Translations under genes and position numbers: made by a program
Source: Bolinopsis microptera
Lineage: Eukaryota; Ctenophora; Tentaculata; Lobata; Bolinopsidae
Length of the DNA: 64,000 nt
Direction of reading: 5' to 3'
Assembly (NCBI RefSeq): GCF_026151205.1
Contig: NC_087075.1
Coordinates: 3,568,359-3,632,358, forward strand
The notes under the pieces: model-generated
Seen by the model: only the letters and a program-made list of their open reading frames with translations
Told to the model about the DNA's origin: nothing
Databases searched by the model: none
In this document: positions 52,737-63,850 of the stretch, piece after piece
Numbering within the stretch: position 1 is the stretch's first letter
Layout of the letters: each line of letters begins with the position of its first letter

Positions 52737-55700
52737 CCCATTAGGGACGACGAGTTTTAAAGTTTGCCGATTTTGATGCCGTTTAACACACTAGGTCACT
52801 TTACAGCAAAAATGAGATATCCAAAAAAGCTAATCTGTATCTCGTTTACTTTAAAAGATATAGCTATGGTCGCATACGACCCACTCGTCCGGGTCGCAAA
52901 CGACCCATCACGGTTTTTCGGCTTTAACTTCTGAAACAAAGACGTTAGGATAAAATAAAAACTGTAGCATAAGTTAAAAATATATGGTCAATACTGTGTG
53001 ACTCTAACTTTTTAAAAATAGAGATTTCGGGTCATTAACGACCCACTCGGCTCACTTGCTTATTACTACATATGTCCATGTAACTTCTTGAATTCAGCCT
53101 AAAACATGACATCATAAGTGCAAACTCGCCTCTCAGCAAGTGATTATCATCATAAACTGCGAAAAATCGGTTAAATGGGTCATTAGCGACCCACTAGGAT
53201 CACAAAATTGATTAATTAAATATAATGTTGTCAAACTTTTACAAATATTAGTATAAAAACATGTTATATCTTGGTCATTACTCCTGTACGTTGATTTAAC
53301 TTCTTAAATCGATCAACTGGGTCAATAACGACACACTCGGAAGTTGAACCACGTCATTAATTATCAGTATCATGCCGTTCCACCATCAAGAAAGACACTC
53401 GTAGGTCTTAATTCCACGCAAACCACGGTGGATGACCACTAGCCCTCATGAGATCTGAAGTATCAAGGTGATCTGCAGATCACGTCACCCAATCACTGAC
53501 GAATAATGAGCAGAATTGGATTGATAGGTAGGTGAGTTTATCAGCTGTTAGTACACGACCGTAATGCCGTGAGACAACAAACAACGTGCCTATCTTTTCC
53601 CGATTCCTAAGAAGTCCAAGAAGAACTATACAACTGCTGGATTCAGATTTCAGATGGCTGCATCTACTCATTTCGCAGCCTCCTTTCTTTACTTCTTAGG
53701 GGCCGTTCACATATTACGTAATCACTTATTGGACAATTTTTACCCCCCGGCCCACCCCACTACATAGCTACCTATTATGTCAAAATTACACTAGCGTAAT
53801 CATTTGGAAATCCCTCTCCCTCTCGGCCGATTACGTAATACTTGGTTTCGTTTTGAAAGCTGCCTCGTTGTTGCGGGGTTGTTACCCAAAACGGAGTAGT
53901 TGTCTGAGAGATTGCAGGTTGTGAGGTTGCAGCACCGCCAGCCAGATGGGGGGGGGTGCCTTTTCCTTGTTCTTCTTCACAGAGCTGTAGATGTAGCCAT
54001 CTGAATGCAGCAGTTTTTTAGTTATTCTCGTACTTTCTAGGAATGTCAAACAGATTGGCATGTTGGATAAGAATATGCAATTTGACCGCTCTTCTTTCAG
54101 TATTTAACCAAGGTTACAGGATATCTCGTATACTTCGTTCAACGGCCAGGTAGCGTAGTTGGTTAATCATCGGATTTGTAATCGTGAGATTGCGAGTTCG
54201 AAACCCACTGCCTGCCTAGTCGTGGGGTGAGTGTCGTCGACATTCAGCTAAAGATCCTGAGTGGTCTATGCAGCCCCCCGGTCTACTCAGCCGAATATTC
54301 GAGAAATCGTGTGTGAGGGTTAAATGAGAAGCTGTCCATTGCAGCGAAGTCTCGGGCGAAGAAAGTATGGTACACACTACCTTAACCGTCACTGGCCTAA
54401 TTAAATCCTTCGGCTTCCTGTAATTGGCTAGTTACACTTGTGTAACAATGTGGCTGTTGGAATACTCCGAAGTAAAATAAGTGTGAGATAAAAAAGGGTA
54501 TTTTTCTTGAGTGGCATGATCTGATCACCGTGGATCCCTGGGTCTCTCAAGCGGTTGTAGCAGGTCGTTTACCAAGATTCGAAATTGACGAAAAAAGTAA
54601 CAGAATCTAATAAGCAACAACAACAGTATGGCTATTACCAAGCAAGTTAGGAACGAGGGCCGATCTCCTTTTCTTTTGCGACACGGCCACGGTCCTTTCG
54701 GTACAGATTTCCACGGCCCACGCACCATAGTCAGGACGCAACTCCAGGCATATGCAGTCGTGTTATTCTCGCAGCTTTTTGATGAGTGATGACTGCCCTT
54801 CAGTTGGCCCTGGATCTCAGGAGGGCTAGTTGTCAGCCACCGTGGTTTGTGTGGAATTAAGACCTACGAGTGTCTTTCTTGATGGTGGAACAGCATGATA
54901 ATTAATGACGTGGTTCAACTTCCGAGTGTGTCGTTATTGACCCAGTTGATCGATTTAAGAAGTTAAATCAACGTACAGGAGTAATGACCAAGATAAAGTA
55001 TGTTTTTAAACTAACATTTGTAAAAGTTTCACAACATTGTATTTAATTAATCAATTTTGTGGTCCTAGTGGGTCGCTAATGACCCATTTAACCGATTTTT
55101 CGCAGTTTATGATGATAATCACTTGCTGAGAGGCGAGTTTGCACTTATGATGTCATGTTTTAGGCTGAATTCAAGAAGTTACATGGACATATGCAGTAAT
55201 AAGCAAGTGAGCCGAGTGGGTCGTTAATGACCCAAATTCGTTATTTCTAAAAAGTGAGAATCACACAGTATTGATCATATGTTTTTAACTTATGCTACAG
55301 TTTTTATTTTATCCTAACGTCTTTGTTTCAGAAGTTAAAGCCGAAAAACCGTGATGGGTCGTTTGCGACCCGGACGAGTGGGTCGTATGCGACCGCAGTT
55401 AGTAAACAGCGTCTAGCTCTGTTTGTGAACATTTGATTATCACGGGCTTTTCATTTGTCTCAAGGAAATCGTTGCCCGCAACTATTTTGTTCTGAAAAAA
55501 ATAAGCCTACATAAAGTTTAAATGTCCCAATCAAGGCAAGAAGTTATGTGAAATATTTTCCAATTATGACGACTAATTAGTCTAATTATTTAATTGTTAG
55601 TGATTAATTGGGTCTCGACTGGAAAGTCAATAATGTAACCCAATAAATTTTGAGCATATGTGCGAAAGATTCGTGGCGTTTAGTATTTTGGTTTGTCCTC

Positions 55701-55751
55701 TATAGCCTCTAGAAAAGGTGAGTCGTAAACGACCCTATCGTCCCTAATGGG
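52737..55751. mobile_element. piggyBac-like foldback element, 3.0 kb
   Basis: TTAA occurs directly outside both ends (52733-52736 and 55752-55755). The ends are inverted copies of CCCATTAGGGACGA; TTAA duplication with CCC termini is the piggyBac hallmark. Just inside, arms of about 590 bp (about 52860-53440 and 54820-55400) are near-identical inverted copies, containing repeated TCGCAAACGACCCATCACGG and GGGTCATTAACGACCCACTC words. The centre holds a SINE (54143-54497) and possibly another short element starting GGGGCCGTTCACATATTACG at 53699. No transposase ORF was recognised. Confidence 0.8.
54143..54497 (+). mobile_element. tRNA-derived SINE, copy 2
   Basis: Same family as 34071-34428: CGGCCAGGTAGCG head with A and B boxes, body with GCAGCCCCCCGGTCTACTCA, 3' end AAGTAAAATAAGTGT. 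The anticodon region reads ATTTGTAAT here, which suggests a tRNA-Thr-like ancestor, though copy 1 differs at this place. It is inserted in the centre of the piggyBac-like element. Confidence 0.85.
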
Positions 55752-55759
55752 TTAATGAT

Positions 55760-57460
55760 CACGCTGCCAATAATGTCTTGGTAACGCGTCACATCCATCA
55801 TTCTGTACAAGTTCTGAGTCTACAGGGTTCTCTCTACTAAATTTCACATAGCAAATATCCGCACAGTACAAACTCTCAACTCTGTCATATTTACATGATA
55901 AATAACGTATTTAAGCACCTGCACTAAGTTTGGCCGGCTATTTCGTGAATGAGTGGCTATTTGATTAATTACGCCCTCAAATTGGTTATTGGTGCTATTG
56001 TCATGGCAACCTTTTCTGGATCATGCCACATAATCAACAATGGCAGCCAGTGTATTAGTCATAGTAGTGGTATTGTTAGTGGCATTGTTAGTTCTGTGAG
56101 AGTACCCGACACTGTAATACATCAAGATTGCTATAATATAGCAATATTATATTGCTATATAATTATAATGCTATATATTGCTATATATTGTAATTTATAT
56201 CAAGATATACAATTGCTGGAAGATATATCATCTGCATCTCCTACGTTTGATGAAGCTGACATTTTATGCGTAGCATTGTGAGCGACTAGTGGAGCGTACC
56301 TGTAGTAGTTGTGCTGTAGTACCGGCCCGTTACAGCACTCAAAGGAGCTACCCCAGGTGGATTATTCAGCTCACTTCCACGCTAGTTCACTGGTTGAACT
56401 AACTACTACAGATATCAGCCCTATTTAGTTAAGACTGTTCGTAGTCTTCATGATTTTTGCTCGGTCTAATTTTTTGTTCACTGCAGGGTTCGAATCATCG
56501 AAATTGAACATTGTTTTTGTGTTGCCCGTGTAATTTTAGAACCTAAATCACTGTACGAATATACCACATAAAGATGTACAACAAAAAGAATTAACACGTG
56601 ATCAAGTAATGAAATATCTCAAGTTGAGTGCGGCTAACAAAGGTAGAATTACGGGGCACAGTGTAACGAGGTTAACTCTAGCGTGAAGGGACCCTCTCTG
56701 TGAGTGAGTGTTATTTAATACTCAGTAATTATTGCTTTTACTTGAGTATCTTTATCGTTTTATTCATGTTAGCACTTATCCGCGTGTGTCTGAGATTTAG
56801 AGTTTTGTATTTCAAGGTTTAGTTTTTGAATGAGATTTTAATCGTAGCAGGATTCTTCCTTCGTCAGCCAAAAAGCTCAACCTTTATTTGGTTAAATACG
56901 GTTTCTAGCAATATTTGTTTTGCAGCTTCAAAGCCTAAAGTTTCGAATATGCCACATTTTTGATTTTACTGGTCATTAGTCGATTACATAAGGTGATAAC
57001 CTTGCAAACTTTAGGTGTAGACTCAGCGTAGTCTCACTCAGTATAGACAGTCGTCATTGGTTGTTTTCTTAATCTGAATGCGGGATTTTGTTTCAAGATT
57101 TCGGTAAAATTAATGCGCAGATCATTTTCAAATTTTTCGAACGAAATATTAAATCGATCTCTTTGAACCTTATCCAGTTATCCAAATCTATCATTTTCGC
57201 CATTTTGATAGAGGATTACTTAGTAATCTGTGAAATTAGTTTTAGTTTTAGAGTATGTAGTTATATACGCAAAATTAAAATAGTAGTGTTAATTATACTA
57301 CCAGGACAAGTTGTAGTACCATTTATTAGTCTCCTAGCTCATAAATTCACGTAAACATTATAGAAGTACAGTCAGCAGGTGCGTTCGGTAATTGCTTACT
57401 CAGTGATATTATTGAGTGACGTAATTATCACAATTATGCAGATATGTAGAGTAAGTGGTA
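55760..57460. other. Stretch without a recognised gene
   Basis: The 110-codon ORF at 55949-56281 and the 88-codon ORF at 57088-57354 have no motif; the latter is Ile/Phe/Lys-rich as expected of AT-rich sequence. If the LINE downstream has an ORF1 I did not find it here. TATAGCAATATTATATTGCTATA near 56137 is a local palindrome. Confidence 0.35.
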
Positions 57461-57461
57461 T

Positions 57462-57720
57462 CTGTTTTCTCCCTTAACAGTTGAATGTTGTCATGTTTTA
57501 AAATTCTGCTTAGTTTATTTACTTAATTTTACTGTTTTCTCCCTTAACAGTTGTCATGTTTTAAAATTCTGCTTAGTTTATTTACTTAATTTTACTGTTT
57601 TCTCCCTTAACAGTTGTCATGTTTTAAAATTCTGCTTAGTTTATTTACTTAATTTTACTGTTTTCTCCCTTAACAGTTGTCATGTTTTAAAATTCTGTTT
57701 AGTTTATTTACTTAATTTAA
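57462..57720 (+). repeat. 63-bp tandem array upstream of the LINE ORF
   Basis: Four units start at 57462, 57532, 57595 and 57658, each with CTGTTTTCTCCCTTAACAG then TTGTCATGTTTTAAAATTCT. The first unit has 7 extra bases. Every unit therefore carries a strong 3' splice-site-like sequence (pyrimidine tract plus CAG). The array ends about 100 bp before the LINE ORF and may be part of its 5' UTR. Confidence 0.85.
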
Positions 57721-57779
57721 GTCTCAAATACTGACCTACTCGGTGTTCTAAGCGATTCAGACTGAATTTCAGAGTGTGT

Positions 57780-60700
57780 CGGTACCGGCCATGATGACTT
57801 TTTAAATAATTAGATTTTGATGGCCTTTTTCCCGACATTAATATACTTTTTTAAGCTTGATTTTGACCTATTTTTAGTATGTTACTATATTAGCCCTGCA
57901 TATTCGTCCTATGTCAAAAAAAATCCAGACTATACTGCTAATACTTTCTCCGCTCTTGACTCCATCTGTATCAGACTACGTCAAAAGGGAGAGGTTATCA
58001 TGTGTGGCGATGCAAATGCAAGAACTGGAAAACTCCCAGACTATATCCTCTCTTGTAATGCACCTGCCATGCATGACATTTACAATGACATTGGACTTGA
58101 ACATGACATCGAAGAACCCAGAAACAACTCTGACCTGACTATATCTGAACCCCACTGCCAACATTTTCTTGACATGGTTATTAATAACCAACTCAAAATT
58201 CTTAATGGCCGTACCCTCGGGGACACCACTGGAAAAATGACCTGTCACAAATACAATGGGAGCAGTGTGGTTGACTATTTCGTAATCACCTCATGGGCAA
58301 GGGATCATGTAAACTCTCTCCAAGTGAAGGAGTTTACATCATACTCTGACCATTGTCCATTAGTCTTGAAACTTACCACATTTGAACCATTTGTTGCCAA
58401 CTTCCAGCTCCCAGACTTTTCTAATTTTCCTTGTGGCTATAAGTGGGACAGCAACACCTCTCACTCTCTATTTAAAACAGCCCTTAACTCGCCCGAAATT
58501 GTTAGTAACCTGGAAAACATTGCAGCAAACGAATTTAGCAGCACCTTGGAGGGCAATCATGAACTGAACGATGCAATTACTAACTGTCTCCACAGTGCTG
58601 CTGATATAGCGTTAAAAGTGAAAAAACCTCCTAAAACTTCCGCCCACAAGAAATGGTTTGACCCACAAATCAACTCCTCGAGGCGAAACCTGAATAGGCT
58701 AGCAAACCGGCTAGGTAGTAAGCACTGCAACAATATTCTCAGACGTGAATATTACAAGCAGCGCAATAAGCACAGTAATCTTGTTAACAGTAAGAAATTA
58801 TCTTTTCTTAGGAAGTTAAATGAAGCTATTGAAGAGGGTCATATTCTTGACTGGAAAAAATTTAAAAGGCTTAAACAAGAACATGACACTAGCCCCCTAC
58901 TAGACAAATTCGATCTAGCTAGCTTTCATGATTTCTTTGCATCCCTCTATAAGAAACCAGACCAGGAGCCCGATCCCACTCACCACAATCACAATCATTA
59001 CCCTGAACCACCAGATCTGGATATCCTAAACAAGCTCATATCTGAACCCGAACTAACTTCTGCAATCAAAAAGCTCAAAAAGGGTAAAAGTTGCTCAAAT
59101 GACTTGATCTCAAACGAAATGCTTCAGAGCCTAACTCCGCTTTGTCTCCAAGTCATCCTCAAAACGTTCAACCACTCTCTGGTCTCAGGTTACTATCCAT
59201 GGCATACCAGTATTATCACTCCTATCTACAAATCAGGCAACCCCTTCAGCCCAGACAATTACAGAGCAATAGCAGTTGGCAGTTGTATGGGTAAGCTGTT
59301 CTCTAGCATTTTACTTGAACGTCTGTTATACTTCAAAAAGCTCTACTGTCCTGATCCAAAAGAACAGCTCGGTTTCTCGAAGGGTGCTCAAACTAATGAT
59401 CACGTTTTCACCCTTAAGACAGTCATTGATAAATACACTAAAGTTAAAAAAGTTCGTCTCTATGCATGCTTTGTTGATCTAAGAAAGGCCTTTGACACTG
59501 TATGTAGGGACCTTCTTCTGCACAAAATAACATGCCTTGGAATTACCGGTAACTTCTTTAACTGCTTAAGTGATATGTACAAAAACTCAATTGCTCATAT
59601 AAAAATCTCCAAACTCTTGTCCCCTAAAATTGATATTGGCAAAGGAACGGAGCAAGGACACCCCCTATCACCAGACCTTTTTAAAATCTATATTAATAAC
59701 TTGTCATCTCTTCTGAAATCTGTTGGTGATTATCCAGTTCTTGCTGACGTTCTAATATCACATCTGCTCTGGGCTGACGATCTTGTCCTTCTTGCTCTAA
59801 GTCCCAAGGCCTTGCAAGTCAATATCAACATTCTATCTGACTTCTGTAACTCCATGGGCCTTGAAGTAAATATAAAGAAAACTAAGATTGTCATATTCAG
59901 CCCTCCCAAAAAGAAGCAGTCCCATGAAACATTTACATTGGGAGGTCAGCCCATCCAGCACACCGAAAAGTACTGCTATCTTGGCATAATATTCCACAGA
60001 AATGGATCCTTTACGGCAGCAAATACTGAGCTGAGGGCCAAAGCTCTCCGTGCTCTATATGGCCTTAAAGGCAATATAGTTAAAGATGCCCTCTCTCACC
60101 GTGCCCTTAATATTCTATTTGATTCCTTAATCAAACCAATCCTGCTTTATGGCTGTCAAGTCTTATGCCCCCACTCTAAAACAATGAGATACCTTTCAAA
60201 AATAGATGACAAAGCCAGCCCCCAGCATACCCTGAAGTACATTGCACAGGACCACTATGAGAAATTCCACCTAAAATTTATCAAGTGGTCTTTGTCCGTC
60301 CATTCAAAAGCATCAAATATAGGTTGCTGGGGCGAAAGTGGGCGCCACCCCCTATTCTTTGAAGCCTGCAAACTTGCAATAGATTACTATAGTCGCCTTG
60401 AAAGCACCGAAAATGAACTACTTTGTGCTGCATTTCATGAGCAGATCATGCTGGGCCTTCCTTGGTATACCAACATCTCAAAGCTTCTCACCAAATACAA
60501 CTTCCCCCACTCATCTTCATCAAAATCTAAGCTCTCCACCCAAATCAGTCATAATATGAGGGAAGAATTCGTGAATACCTGGAAATCTGCCAAGGCCTCC
60601 TCACCAAAACTAGAATTCTATAACTTAATTAAACATGATTTTGAACCAGAGGCATACCTACGAATAATCAAAGTACCTGATTTTCGAAAAAGCTTGACAA

Positions 60701-61258
60701 GGTTTCGTATCAGCTGCCACAACCTCTACGTTGAAAGGGGCAGATACGAAACCCCTCTTGTACCAAGAGAAGAACGTTGGTGCACTTACTGCTTTTTCAG
60801 TAAAGGGCTCAAACCTATCGAGGACGAAAGCCATGTATTAATTGACTGTTTGCTTTACTCCTCAGTTAGGGAAAAATTCAACTTTTATCCCCAAAACATC
60901 ACTGACCTAGCCGGTCTGCTCTCCAACAAAAATCTAGATCCTACCAAATTTACTGCCACAGCAAGAGCAATCCATTCAATTCTCTCTGTGAACGAACAAT
61001 ATACAGCCTATTATAAGAGCCCAGATTTCCACTCAAATACTGGCAAGTGCATAATGCTCTAGGAACTCAAAATAAACTCATGAACCATACAAATTTGATT
61101 TACTTAAAGAAAATAGCATTATATTATAACATTTCTATTTTATCCCTACACATTTGTAAATGATTAGAAGTGTGTAACTTAAATTATTTCAGAATTATAA
61201 CTATTGTGAACTCAATAAAATAATTATCACTTTTGTATCCTTGTATCCTTGTATCCTA
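57780..61258 (+). mobile_element. LINE retrotransposon with (TTGTATCC)n tail
   Basis: The ORF at 57817-61062 is followed by about 195 bp of 3' UTR with AATAAA at 61214-61219, ending in three TTGTATCC units near 61258. The tail is a short microsatellite instead of poly(A), as in CR1- and L2-type LINEs. The same UTR end is found at about 28505-28608 (+) and 48293-48360 (-). The 5' border is not certain. Confidence 0.8.
57817..61062 (+). CDS. LINE ORF2: endonuclease-reverse transcriptase, EN N-truncated
   Basis: A 1081-codon uninterrupted ORF. Residues about 24-180 are the C-terminal two thirds of an APE-type endonuclease: GDANAR at 64-69 and SDH at 177-179; the first part of the domain, with its Asn and Glu metal ligands, is absent, and the first 20-odd codons look unrelated. 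The reverse transcriptase has fingers RAIAVGSCMGKLFSSILLER, the first catalytic Asp in FVDLRKAFD (Asp554), GTEQGHPLSPDLFKIYINNL, and the second catalytic pair in WADD (652-655), where Trp replaces the usual Tyr/Phe. A C-terminal CCHC finger is C989-x2-C992-x13-H1006-x4-C1011. The motif set fits the CR1/L2/Rex/I group; the clade was not assigned. The start codon is simply the first ATG in frame. An intact ORF suggests recent activity of the family, while the missing endonuclease start suggests 5' truncation. Confidence 0.9.
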   Translation: MMAFFPTLIYFFKLDFDLFLVCYYISPAYSSYVKKNPDYTANTFSALDSICIRLRQKGEVIMCGDANARTGKLPDYILSCNAPAMHDIYNDIGLEHDIEEPRNNSDLTISEPHCQHFLDMVINNQLKILNGRTLGDTTGKMTCHKYNGSSVVDYFVITSWARDHVNSLQVKEFTSYSDHCPLVLKLTTFEPFVANFQLPDFSNFPCGYKWDSNTSHSLFKTALNSPEIVSNLENIAANEFSSTLEGNHELNDAITNCLHSAADIALKVKKPPKTSAHKKWFDPQINSSRRNLNRLANRLGSKHCNNILRREYYKQRNKHSNLVNSKKLSFLRKLNEAIEEGHILDWKKFKRLKQEHDTSPLLDKFDLASFHDFFASLYKKPDQEPDPTHHNHNHYPEPPDLDILNKLISEPELTSAIKKLKKGKSCSNDLISNEMLQSLTPLCLQVILKTFNHSLVSGYYPWHTSIITPIYKSGNPFSPDNYRAIAVGSCMGKLFSSILLERLLYFKKLYCPDPKEQLGFSKGAQTNDHVFTLKTVIDKYTKVKKVRLYACFVDLRKAFDTVCRDLLLHKITCLGITGNFFNCLSDMYKNSIAHIKISKLLSPKIDIGKGTEQGHPLSPDLFKIYINNLSSLLKSVGDYPVLADVLISHLLWADDLVLLALSPKALQVNINILSDFCNSMGLEVNIKKTKIVIFSPPKKKQSHETFTLGGQPIQHTEKYCYLGIIFHRNGSFTAANTELRAKALRALYGLKGNIVKDALSHRALNILFDSLIKPILLYGCQVLCPHSKTMRYLSKIDDKASPQHTLKYIAQDHYEKFHLKFIKWSLSVHSKASNIGCWGESGRHPLFFEACKLAIDYYSRLESTENELLCAAFHEQIMLGLPWYTNISKLLTKYNFPHSSSSKSKLSTQISHNMREEFVNTWKSAKASSPKLEFYNLIKHDFEPEAYLRIIKVPDFRKSLTRFRISCHNLYVERGRYETPLVPREERWCTYCFFSKGLKPIEDESHVLIDCLLYSSVREKFNFYPQNITDLAGLLSNKNLDPTKFTATARAIHSILSVNEQYTAYYKSPDFHSNTGKCIML

Positions 61259-61259
61259 T

Positions 61260-62005
61260 ACCATTTTTCTCAGTATTTTCGCAGTTCTGTACTGTACCAC
61301 GAGTAAGATTAGAGGATCCTCGTCAGCCATTTTCTATTTTGATCTTAACCTATTATTTTACATAGGTAAATATTCTCATCCCAATTACTCTTCACAACAA
61401 TATAATTACTAACTACAGTAAACTGCTTTTACTATAGATTAGTCTATAATTATACAGTGCTCAGTAGTCCCACATTCCCACATGTAATTACACAATAGTC
61501 CCACTTGCTGATGTGTATAAAGTTGCCATTATAGCCTAGGATATACACAATGTTATCTTTCATAATACATAAGATATGTAGCTCACAAGAACAGACCCTA
61601 CCTAGTGTCATGTACTTGCGATCAATGACTTAGCGTGTAGATGTATAATAAGCGCCAAGCGGCTATTGTATAATTTGGTGGTGTTAGTTTTGTTAGTGTT
61701 GTTTTATTCACAGTACGTGATTCGATAATTGATGGTTTTAGATATACTTAGATTTGTTTTTTGCACAGCAGGTATTAATTAAGGTGAGATTATGATGGAT
61801 TCATTATCTGTAGCCGTTACGTTGTATCACGTTTTGGCTCATAACCCAGCCATGTTGTTCCTATACTTTGTAACTCGCCATGTCCTGACCGCTGGTCTGT
61901 CATTTATAAATCCATATTTCCAAACATTTTATACAGCCCTATATCATGTTACAGCTACCAAATTGTTTTCTCAAATTATCCTATCTTAACCCTGTATCTG
62001 TTCAG
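61260..62005. other. Intergenic stretch upstream of the PX gene
   Basis: No coding signal I can support; the 65-codon ORF at 61792-61989 is probably chance. An acceptor-like CCTGTATCTGTTCAG ends at 62005 and would start an exon with stops in all frames before 62116, that is a 5' UTR exon. Confidence 0.4.
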
Positions 62006-62115
62006 GAAGGACTGTTTACATGTGATATAACCTCCACACTCAAGGAGGGAAGATAACCAGGACCCTCACACAGCCCTCTAAACCTAACAAACACTCTAGT
62101 CACGTGTCATGTGAC

Positions 62116-63850
62116 ATGTCACTAAAAATAAAACGCGGAACTCATGGCAACAATGCACGATCTAGTATTAGACGTTCCATTAGAAAGAAGTTGAAGTAAG
62201 TTAGTTTGATGTGATTGATAGGGTGATATTCTTAGTCAGGGATGATATTGTATCTAAGGGCGGAGATTTCACTCAGTATTTGATCCGATCTAGTTCATTC
62301 TTGAATACATACTTATAGTGCGCGACACATTAAGATATATCCCCGTATTTTATGTATGCTAAAAAATAATATATTATTTACATGAACCTCCCGCAGGAAA
62401 AACACTCACCAGAGGTTAAAAGACCCCACAAGATTTGACGCTCCCGATTCCGACGAAGAAGCATGGGTTGATGAACTTTTTATTAAACGTGCTACCATTA
62501 TAGGTACCTGCCACCTATTTTAAAACGTTACAGTGCCGTTAGACTGTTTCCAAAAGAGTTGTTTTGTCGACAGTTGCCAGTCACTTAGCTAATTAATTAT
62601 GTTATAATTAATTAGCTGATTAGTAAGTAATGTTTGTTGATTTCAGAGGTCACTAGACGGGTGAGGAACAATTTATTTCGTTCGAGAGAATATGTTTACA
62701 AAATACACATTCAGTGGAACATTGGGAAAACAACTGCCGTGTACAGAAGCTATGATAACTTCTTCACGTGAGTTCTAAATATAACGGCATAGTTACTGGT
62801 GACGTCATAGTAACGTCATAGTAATGTCGTAGTAACGTCGTAGTAACGTCATAGTAACGTCATAGTAATGTCGTAGTAACGTCGTAGTAACGTTATAGTA
62901 ACGTCATAGTAACGTCGTAGTAACGTTGGGTTAACTCATAGGATCTCTTGATAATGTCATGTGATAATATACGTCACATCCCAAGCTATTCAGTTCCTAA
63001 AATAACGAATGTTCAGGATGCAGATGCGACTTCTAGACTTCTTTGGAGAAGATCCGGACTCACCGGACAGAAGCATTCCCGTTTTACCAGGTTTGTTAAA
63101 TGTAATATACTGCGCTCTGATTGGTTTGTTTGTGTCACGTGGTGTTAATACTGCACGTGGTGTAATATACAGTGCTCTGATTGGTTTGTTTGTGTCACGT
63201 GGTGTTAATACTGCACGTGGTGTTAATACTGCGCTCTGATTGGTTGGTTTGTGTCACGTGGTGTGGATACAGTTTAATAAACAACGGAATAGTGTTTATT
63301 ATTAACGGTCAAAAACAATTCAACTGGAGGCCTTAAACTCAGAATTATTTCAAACTATTTTGCAAATTCCATTAATAATTTGTTTGCTAATCTTTCTGTC
63401 GTCACATCAAGCAAAGTATTAAAGATTGTAAGCCCGAAAGTGAAAGTTAAATAAATAAAAAGTGACACCTCTAGGTCGAGCAATATGGACGTGGGGCACG
63501 AGAAACTTGGCGATGAAAGACCAGCCAAGAATACAAGCTTATATTGATGAACTTCTGGATCTGCCCTACAAAATATCTCGGTGCAATCTTGTCTTAGGTA
63601 AATGTCTCGTACTGATTTGAATTAATATTATCATTATAGGACTCATTGTTAAAGCTTGTTGAGAGTAGCTAGTTCTCTAACTCTAAGTTATCTTTGTAAC
63701 TTATTACATTAACAGCGACCGTCTTCTTTCAGATTTCTTCAGATTCAAGGAAACTGATCCAAAAGAGGTAATGGTGACTCTGCCGCAAGAACTTTATCGA
63801 CCTCCACAGAATGAAAACATTCTAAAACGCAGTTTTAGGAGATCTTTCAG
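62116..63850 (+). CDS. PX-domain adaptor, NADPH oxidase organiser/Tks-like, 5' part
   Basis: Coding exons 62116-62195, 62397-62503, 62647-62767, 63017-63090, 63475-63597 and 63733-63850 join in frame with GT-AG borders, about 207 codons, and the gene runs off the window. The start is the only ATG after an in-frame TGA near 62023. After a basic N terminus (SIRRSIRKKLKKN) a PX domain spans about residues 58-185: YVYKIHIQWN, the phosphoinositide-binding arginine in VYRSYDNFF, a long loop ending IPVLPG, then GRAIW and a helix with IQAYIDELLDLP and a closing LVLDFFRFKE. This matches PX domains of p47phox/NOXO1 and SH3PXD2 (Tks), which bind PI3P or PI(3,4)P2 at membranes and assemble NADPH oxidases. 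The SH3 domains that would decide between them should lie downstream. Confidence 0.85.
62800..62935. repeat. 11-bp repeat TAGTAACGTCA in PX-gene intron
   Basis: About twelve copies of TAGTAA(C/T)GTC(A/G), the first preceded by GGTGACGTCATAG. Each intact copy has an ACGTCA half-site of the CRE. The array lies in the intron after the third coding exon. Confidence 0.85.
63105..63270. repeat. Tandem repeat with CTGATTGG and CACGTGGTG
   Basis: Units with CGCTCTGATTGGTTTGTTTG followed by GTGTCACGTGGTGTTAATAC occur two to three times. ATTGG is an inverted CCAAT box and CACGTG an E-box. It lies in the intron between the fourth and fifth PX-gene coding exons. Confidence 0.8.
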
